A stretch of DNA of 12,466 nt from an uncultured Pirellulales bacterium (GTDB lineage: Bacteria; Planctomycetota; Planctomycetia; Pirellulales; Lacipirellulaceae). Made by a program: the position numbers and the translations under genes. Below are positions 5,648 through 12,466 of the stretch, in pieces; within the stretch, counting starts at the first letter, position 1, and each line of letters begins with the position of its first letter. The notes below the pieces were generated by a model. It had not been told where the DNA came from. It ran no database searches and saw only the letters and a program-made list of their open reading frames with translations. The stretch spans positions 1 to 12,466 of the forward strand of contig CAMYJY010000099.1 of assembly GCA_947258835.1 (NCBI GenBank). Direction: 5' to 3'.

Positions 5648-6646
5648 ATGCCGTATTCTCTTGCCATGATCCCTGGAGATGGGATTGGTCCAGAAGTCAC
5701 CTCCGCCGCGCGGCAGGTGCTGGAGGCGGCGGGCCTCGACTGCACCTGGCAGGAAGTCGCCGCGGGCCAGGTGGCCCTAGAAACTCAGGGGAATCCGCTG
5801 CCCCCGGACACGCTCGCCGCCGTGCGGGCAGCAGACGCCACCCTCAAGGGCCCCACAACCACGGCCGCCGGCAAGGGCTTTCGCAGTGTGAATGTGGCGA
5901 TCCGGCAGCAGCTCTGCCTGTACGCCAATTTTCGACCGGCCCGTTCCCTGCCAGGCATTGTCACACGGTATCAGGACGTGGACCTGATCGTCATCCGTGA
6001 AAACACCGAAGGGCTGTACAGTGGGCTGGAGCACACGGTGGTGCCCGGTGTGGTGGAGAGTTTGCGGATCATTACGGCCCAGGCCTCCGAGAGGATTGCC
6101 CGCTTTGCTTTTCAAACGGCCGTCCGGCAAAACCGCCACCGCGTAACCTGTGTGCACAAGGCCAATATCCTCAAGCTGAGTGACGGTCTGTTTCTGGATT
6201 CGTGCCGGAAAGTAGCGGCCGAGTTTCCGCGGATTGATTTTGATGACTGCATTGTGGATGCGGCGGCCATGAAACTGGTCACGGATCCGCAGGCCTTTGA
6301 TGTGCTGGTCATGGAAAATTTGTTTGGCGATATCTTGTCGGATCTCACCAGCGGTTTGGTAGGAGGTTTGGGGGTTGCGCCCAGTGCCAATGTGGGAGAT
6401 GGTGTTGCCGTTTTCGAGGCTGTGCATGGCAGCGCGCCGGATATTGCTGGCCAAGGCTTGGCCAACCCGACCGCACTGATCTTAAGTGGTGTGCTGATGC
6501 TGCGTTATTTGAGAGAGCAGGAGGCAGCCGATCGCGTCGCCGCGGCCGTGCACTCCGTCCTGGCGGCGGGCAAAATACGCACGGGGGATCTGGGCGGCAC
6601 GTCCACCACCAGTGAGTTCGCTGCCGCCGTAATCGAGGCCCTCTGA
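5648..6646 (+). CDS. icd: Isocitrate dehydrogenase, NAD-dependent type
   Basis: Oxidatively decarboxylates isocitrate to 2-oxoglutarate in the TCA cycle. The 332-residue product is a short, IDH3-like beta-decarboxylating dehydrogenase. GFRSVNVAIRQQLCLYANFRPA (77-98) has the S80-x-N82 pattern of isocitrate enzymes rather than the leucine-type pattern of isopropylmalate dehydrogenase. Other sites are IRENTEGLYSG (116-126; R117, Y124), HKAN (170-173; K171), NLFGDILSD (224-232; D228, D232) and HGSAPDIAG (260-268). D265-I266 at the cofactor site predicts NAD; NADP enzymes carry Lys-Tyr there. The purine-rich stretch AGAAAGAGAG upstream may serve as the ribosome site. Homoisocitrate dehydrogenase is a less likely alternative. 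It ends 13 bases from the end of convergent gltX, with no terminator visible between them. Confidence 0.88.
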   Translation: MPYSLAMIPGDGIGPEVTSAARQVLEAAGLDCTWQEVAAGQVALETQGNPLPPDTLAAVRAADATLKGPTTTAAGKGFRSVNVAIRQQLCLYANFRPARSLPGIVTRYQDVDLIVIRENTEGLYSGLEHTVVPGVVESLRIITAQASERIARFAFQTAVRQNRHRVTCVHKANILKLSDGLFLDSCRKVAAEFPRIDFDDCIVDAAAMKLVTDPQAFDVLVMENLFGDILSDLTSGLVGGLGVAPSANVGDGVAVFEAVHGSAPDIAGQGLANPTALILSGVLMLRYLREQEAADRVAAAVHSVLAAGKIRTGDLGGTSTTSEFAAAVIEAL

Positions 6647-6659
6647 GATTACGTAAAAC

Positions 6660-8228
6660 CTAATCGCACTCCTGGGCCAGCAAGCGGTCCATCCGCGCCA
6701 GCGAACGTGTCTTTCCCAAGATGGCCAGTGTTTCAAAGATGCCAAAACCCACGGCCTTGCCCGTCAGTGCCAAGCGGAGCACGTGCACGATCTGGCCCAT
6801 CTGAATCCCTTGGCGCTGCACAAAACTTTTTAATACGACCTCCACTGCATCGGCGTCAAAACTTGTCGTGGCGCCAAGCTCCTGGCGGAAGTCTGTCAAA
6901 ATTTCACGAGCGCCAGCCGCGTTTTGAAAACGCTTCGCCAGCGTTTTTTCGTCGTAGGCCAGTTGCTCGTCTGGCACAAAAAAATCCTCGTAGTCCAGAA
7001 TGTCCCCAGCGACTTTGAGCCGATCTCCGGCAGCCGTCACGATTTGGCTCAGGTAGGGGGCCGTGGCACACGGCGGCGGATCACAGACCAAGCCCGCTCG
7101 CTGCAAGTAAGGCAAAACGAGGGCCGTTTTCTGTTTGACGGGCAGCTGCTGGAAGGCCCGCTCTTGAAAGGCCAGCAGTTTTTGCGGGTCGAAGCTGGCG
7201 GGGGCCTTATTCACACGGTCCAGCGAAAAATGCTGCCGCATCTGCTCGCGAGTGAATTCCTCGGTCGCGTCGTCCAGCGACCAACCGAGCAGCAGCAGGT
7301 AATTCAAGACGGCCGTCGGCAAGTAGCCAACTTGCTCGTAAAAATCCACAATCACCGGATTGAAGACTTCCGCCTCCACGGACAGGCCCAAACGTGCCGC
7401 AATGTTGTCTCCATGCCGCTTCAGTCGCGAAAAGTCACGGTGTTTGAGATATTTGGCAAGCTTCCGTTTGCTCAACTTGTGTTTGCTGCCGGGCTCGGCC
7501 ACGTAAGGCAAGTGTGCAAATTGCGGCAGCGGATAGCCAAGTTGCTGATAGATAAACATCTGTCGCGGTGTGTTGGAAAGATGTTCTTCCGCGCGAACCA
7601 CGTGTGAGATTTGCATGGCATGGTCGTCGACCACGGTGGCCAAGTGGTACAAGCAAGAACCGTCTGCCCGCTGAATGACATGATCTTGTTCCCGCGCCCA
7701 TGCAAAACGCACCGGACCTCGCACCAGATCCTGCAGGACCAGTTCACCGGTACGCGGCATTTTCAGGCGGACCACACCGGAACGGCCGGCGGCCTCAAAA
7801 GCGGCCGCGGCCGCGGCATCCGCGGCCATCCACTTCCGGCTGTAGGTAAATTGCTGGCCGGCTTCCTGGGCTTGCTCCCGCTCGGCCTGAATTTCTTCGG
7901 GCCGGGCAAAATCACGGTAGGCCGCCCCACAGGCCAGCAGCGCATCCACGGCCGCCTGATACTGGGCCCCGCGCTGCGACTGAAAGTACGGACCAAAATC
8001 ACCGCCGACCTCGGGCCCCTCATCCCAATCCAGCCCCAGCCAGCGGAGGCCCTCCAAGATGGGAGCCAAGGCTGCCTCGACATTCCGCTGCTGGTCCGTA
8101 TCATCCACCCGCAAGATGAATTGCCCCCCCTGCCCCTTGGCAAACAGCCAATTGAATAGCGCGGTGCGTACTCCACCAATGTGAAGATAGCCGGTGGGGC
8201 TCGGGGCAAATCGAGTGCGAATGGGCAT
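6660..8228 (-). CDS. gltX: Glutamyl-tRNA synthetase
   Basis: Charges tRNA with glutamate in the cytoplasm; it may be non-discriminating if the organism uses GatCAB, which cannot be told from here. The 522-residue product is longer than the usual 470-490. Class I signatures are RFAPSPTGYLHIGG (6-19) and KLSKR (251-255). The motif usually RIEDTD reads RVDDTD (40-45), and RGEEH reads RAEEH (212-216). After KLSKR the common GluRS continues into HGA...; here about 40 extra residues (about 256-295, beginning KLAKYLKHRDFSRL) come before DFYEQVGYLPTAVLNYL. I remember this insert from planctomycete enzymes. The C-terminal anticodon-binding domain ends with LRLALTGKAVGFGIFETLAILGK (484-506). The start at 8228 is chosen because homology begins at MPIRTRFAPS; an ATG at 8264 would add 12 residues. 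Confidence 0.94.
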   Translation of the reverse strand: MPIRTRFAPSPTGYLHIGGVRTALFNWLFAKGQGGQFILRVDDTDQQRNVEAALAPILEGLRWLGLDWDEGPEVGGDFGPYFQSQRGAQYQAAVDALLACGAAYRDFARPEEIQAEREQAQEAGQQFTYSRKWMAADAAAAAAFEAAGRSGVVRLKMPRTGELVLQDLVRGPVRFAWAREQDHVIQRADGSCLYHLATVVDDHAMQISHVVRAEEHLSNTPRQMFIYQQLGYPLPQFAHLPYVAEPGSKHKLSKRKLAKYLKHRDFSRLKRHGDNIAARLGLSVEAEVFNPVIVDFYEQVGYLPTAVLNYLLLLGWSLDDATEEFTREQMRQHFSLDRVNKAPASFDPQKLLAFQERAFQQLPVKQKTALVLPYLQRAGLVCDPPPCATAPYLSQIVTAAGDRLKVAGDILDYEDFFVPDEQLAYDEKTLAKRFQNAAGAREILTDFRQELGATTSFDADAVEVVLKSFVQRQGIQMGQIVHVLRLALTGKAVGFGIFETLAILGKTRSLARMDRLLAQECD

Positions 8229-8249
8229 GCGAGACGGTGTGCGGCTGTG

Positions 8250-8277
8250 CGTTCTGGGCGGCAAACCGCACAGAACG
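8250..8277 (-). promoter_or_regulatory. Strong hairpin just upstream of the gltX start
   Basis: CGTTCTG (8250-8256) pairs with CAGAACG (8271-8277). Inside it, after one mismatch, GCGG (8258-8261) pairs with CCGC (8266-8269), closing a four-base loop. An overlapping alternative stem pairs CTGTGCG (8245-8251) with CGCACAG (8267-8273), so two folds compete. In the minus-strand transcript the hairpin ends 21 bases before the gltX start codon. No T-run follows on that strand, so it is not an ordinary terminator. Translation control or read-through control of gltX from the upstream gene is a guess. Confidence 0.5.
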
Positions 8278-8338
8278 GAAGGTCGATGGCGCTAACCAAC
8301 AATCCGGGCCAGGCCTTCGTGGGAAGTGGGAGCAGGGG

Positions 8339-9388
8339 CTAAGCCGCACGTTTGCGATTTTTTTGTTTCCGCAACCGCTTCCGCTCGGATTTGCTCAGGC
8401 GCTGGCTCGTGGCAGACTCTTCGTACAACTCGGGCTGGCTACCGTCAACCCACTGGTCGGAGCCAGACGCTGTTTCGGCTGGGGGCGCTGGCTGGGACTC
8501 GGCAGCCGGCGGTGCGCTAGGCTGCTTTTGTTCCGACTTGCGGTGCTCAATCAGGCCTTGGACGTCGAGCACCACGTAGCGGGCATACAGCAGCGTCCCC
8601 GACAGCAACAGCAGGTGCGCGGCCAGCAGGGCCGTGCGGCTGGCAACGTCTCCCCCCGCGCTGTCCCACCACGGCAGAGACCAACCCACGCTCCCTCCAG
8701 CTGCCACCAGAAAACAGCCACCCGCGGAGCTATACGTCAGCAGCGCCAGCCGGCACTCGGCCGCATCCCGGATGATTTTGGCGAGCAGCCAGCCACCAAG
8801 TAAGGCCGTCGGGATCAACCACCAGAAGGCATGGTTGATCGGTGACTGCCAACCGATCATGGAGCCCAACAGGCGCGCCACCGGCTCGTGCCAGCCGACC
8901 ACGGCATTCAGACTCATGACCCCTGCGATCCAGGCCGCCAGACGCCAGACGCGATATCCGCCTCGTGTGTCCTCGATGCGATGACGGCGCAAGGAGTAAA
9001 TCAAACAGGCGTAGGTGGCTGTTGCTAGCAGGACCAGCGCTGAGGTCCAGGCCTGGAGCCGATGGCAAAAAATACGGGTTATTTCCTCTGCGGAGATCTG
9101 CGGCAGGATCTGGCTGAGCGGCTGGGCGTAGTGCGCCGCGAGTTCGGCCAAGCCACCCGCGGCGATTCCCAACAGCAGCAAGCTGCCGAGGACGCGGTAC
9201 CGGCGGGGCACGAAGTCCGTGACTTGGGGATGGTTTTCGATGTTCGCCCCGGCTCCATAGCGGGGCGTATCGCCGGGCTCTAGCGTTTGACTCTCCGCCG
9301 CGGTGTGCCGGGATGTGGCACCAGCGGTTAACAGCTCTTCCTTCAAGACACGTCGCCGACGTCCTTCTCGGCCTGCATGTTGTCCCAT
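8339..9388 (-). CDS. Six-helix membrane protein of unknown function
   Basis: I do not recognise a family. The 349-residue product has a basic, non-membrane N-terminus (1-63), then six likely membrane helices at about 66-88, 112-132, 146-166, 187-206, 213-236 and 251-275. A cytoplasm-like tail follows, rich in proline, alanine and glutamine (285-330) and ending in a strongly basic stretch, SKSERKRLRKQKNRKRAA (332-349). No catalytic motif is seen; single histidines and tryptophans near helix ends (H167, W189, W190) are unremarkable. GTAGGT (complement of 9394-9399) lies at ribosome-site distance from the start. It lies 110 bases upstream of gltX on the same strand, so some co-transcription is possible. 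The 290 bases on its other side, shared with the divergent signalling gene, show no feature I can support. Confidence 0.8.
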   Translation of the reverse strand: MGQHAGREGRRRRVLKEELLTAGATSRHTAAESQTLEPGDTPRYGAGANIENHPQVTDFVPRRYRVLGSLLLLGIAAGGLAELAAHYAQPLSQILPQISAEEITRIFCHRLQAWTSALVLLATATYACLIYSLRRHRIEDTRGGYRVWRLAAWIAGVMSLNAVVGWHEPVARLLGSMIGWQSPINHAFWWLIPTALLGGWLLAKIIRDAAECRLALLTYSSAGGCFLVAAGGSVGWSLPWWDSAGGDVASRTALLAAHLLLLSGTLLYARYVVLDVQGLIEHRKSEQKQPSAPPAAESQPAPPAETASGSDQWVDGSQPELYEESATSQRLSKSERKRLRKQKNRKRAA

Positions 9389-9678
9389 GTTTTACCTACG
9401 CTCACCATGAAGTTGCCTGCACCGCGGGCGCGTTCTGGCCCGCCTAATCCGATTCGGCATTTTCATCGCACGAAATCAGAAAATCGGTCGGGAAGCCCCG
9501 TGGGGTATTTTTTCCTGCCAGCGAGGTCCGGTGGGAACGATGATAGCGATTACAGCACCGCGCCCCAGCGAGTCGGAGGGGAATACCATTCTTGCTTTGC
9601 CAGGGGATGCTGGGTGACCTAGGTTTCTGATGTAATTCCCTATCCATTGGCTATCTGGTTCTCCCAAAAAACATTTCC

Positions 9679-11958
<2,280 letters not shown>

Positions 11959-11966
11959 AGCACTAC

Positions 11967-11984
11967 TTGACTCAAATACGACGA
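11967..11984 (+). repeat. 18-base repeat (second copy)
   Basis: Identical to 3009-3026, lying in the 51-base gap between the GGDEF gene and the small downstream gene. It is followed by AATTTTG (overlapping its last base), the complement of the CAAAATT that precedes the first copy. It begins with a TTGACT that resembles a -35 hexamer, but no matching -10 is evident. Confidence 0.7.
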
Positions 11985-11996
11985 ATTTTGCCCCAT

Positions 11997-12002
11997 AAGG
12001 AG
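11997..12002 (+). promoter_or_regulatory. Ribosome binding site of the 99-aa gene
   Basis: AAGGAG lies seven bases before the ATG at 12010. It is the clearest Shine-Dalgarno sequence in the window and fixes that start. Confidence 0.8.
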
Positions 12003-12009
12003 ACTAAAG

Positions 12010-12309
12010 ATGCGTGAAGAAATCAGCGAGCCGCAACCGTGGCGATCTTCCCCCAGCAGCAATGCGGCGGAAAAGAAGTTTTGGTCCGTTCATCACCCAC
12101 AGCGTGATTTGCCTGCCGAGCTGGTGGATGCGGCTTTGGAACAGGACACCAGCTCTGCCCGGCCCGCGCAAACTCCAGGCCACACGGGCTTTCCGCAACA
12201 GGCGGACATCATCAAGAGCCTGTCCGACCAGCTGACTCTGCTGGAGGAACAACGCCTGCAACTGCAACAGCTGCTGGACGACGCTCAAGGCGGTAGCCCC
12301 GCGGGCTGA
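12010..12309 (+). CDS. Small protein with C-terminal coiled coil, 99 aa
   Basis: I do not recognise a family. The product is hydrophilic, without signal peptide or membrane segment. The N-terminal half (MREEISEPQPWRSSPSS...) is low in secondary-structure signal, then KKFWSVHHPQRDLPAELVDAAL (about 22-43) may be a short conserved element. Residues about 67-92 (IIKSLSDQLTLLEEQRLQLQQLLDDA) have leucines at heptad-like spacing, suggesting a short coiled coil for self-association or docking to a partner. The ideal ribosome site supports a real gene. It follows the GGDEF gene by 51 bases on the same strand and may be co-transcribed with it. Confidence 0.75.
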   Translation: MREEISEPQPWRSSPSSNAAEKKFWSVHHPQRDLPAELVDAALEQDTSSARPAQTPGHTGFPQQADIIKSLSDQLTLLEEQRLQLQQLLDDAQGGSPAG

Positions 12310-12430
12310 TGAGAGCGTTCGGCTGAGGCTGGCATGGGGTAGCCCAGGTTGGCGCAGCCGCGGGTGGCACTCACCGCTGGTAACGATTTGATCCCAGCAG
12401 AAAAGGAGCACGTTTGCACCAGGCTCTCCG

Positions 12431-12466
12431 CTGGATTCTCGCCGCTCTTCAGCGTCATTCCCGCAT
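12431..12466. repeat. ATTCCC-type repeat, half copy plus copy cut by the window end
   Basis: CTGGATTCTCGCC (12431-12443) matches 12 of 13 bases of the left half of the repeat at 128-151. GTCATTCCCGC (12454-12464) matches the start of the inverted copy at 13-23 and is cut by the window edge. The same repeat family therefore occurs at both ends of the window. Confidence 0.7.

Noticed and set aside
7274..7290. Possible fourth copy of the palindromic element (AGCGACCAACCGAGC) inside gltX
   Set aside because: It encodes part of the conserved GluRS stretch GWSLDD, lacks the second arm and does not extend further.
9389..9678. Divergent promoters in the gap between the membrane protein and the GGDEF gene
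   Set aside because: TTGCTT near 9593 has no -10 at suitable spacing, and nothing else stands out.
12330..12390. A further repeat around the stretch GGTAGCCCAGGTTGGCGC
   Set aside because: It looks like a dispersed sequence I vaguely associate with planctomycete genomes, but there is no second copy in the window to support it.
12004..12411. Open frame on the minus strand opposite the 99-aa gene
   Set aside because: The plus-strand gene has an ideal ribosome site and a coiled-coil pattern; the reverse frame shows neither.

Overview
The window looks like chromosomal DNA of a planctomycete, most likely Pirellulales-like. I infer this from memory of protein families, not from a search. The pointers are a glutamyl-tRNA synthetase with a long insert after its KLSKR loop, an McsA/McsB pair, a degenerate HD-GYP + GGDEF protein of a type I associate with planctomycetes, a membrane protein with a very basic C-terminus, and mostly weak or absent Shine-Dalgarno sequences. 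Nearly all of the window is housekeeping genes. No phage, transposase, CRISPR array, tRNA or rRNA was seen.

Layout. 1-181: a cluster of short inverted repeats of the form ATTCCC-N8-GGGAAT, directly upstream of pyrF (182-1219, +, OMP decarboxylase). A bidirectional terminator (about 1235-1261) separates pyrF from the convergent trpE (2883-1351, -, anthranilate synthase component I). 2884-3350 has no gene but carries two copies of a second repeat family, a strong sigma70-like promoter and a structured leader. Then come mcsA (3351-3893) and mcsB (3978-5072), the protein-arginine kinase system; a 135-aa protein of unknown function (5219-5626); and an NAD-type isocitrate dehydrogenase (5648-6646), all on +. 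On the minus strand are gltX (8228-6660), with a hairpin just before its start codon, and upstream of it a six-helix membrane protein (9388-8339). The divergent gene at 9679-11958 (+) encodes an HD-like + PAS + GGDEF signalling protein, followed by a 99-aa coiled-coil protein (12010-12309). The last bases return to the ATTCCC repeat family seen at the start.

The main unexpected signal is a small palindromic repeat family with three recognisable copies. One copy (core 734-784) lies inside pyrF, in frame, and appears to add about 37 residues to the enzyme without breaking it. A second, 47/51 identical over the core, lies upstream of trpE. A third, inverted and more diverged, lies in the mcsA 5' leader. 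A separate 18-base exact repeat follows the second copy and recurs before the 99-aa gene. In-frame spread of a palindromic element into an essential-pathway enzyme resembles the Rickettsia palindromic elements; I know of no description of it in this lineage.

Functionally, pyrF and trpE serve pyrimidine and tryptophan synthesis, isocitrate dehydrogenase the TCA cycle, gltX translation, mcsAB protein quality control, and the GGDEF protein cyclic-di-GMP signalling. Apart from the mcsA-mcsB(-unknown-icd) run, the genes look like independent units.
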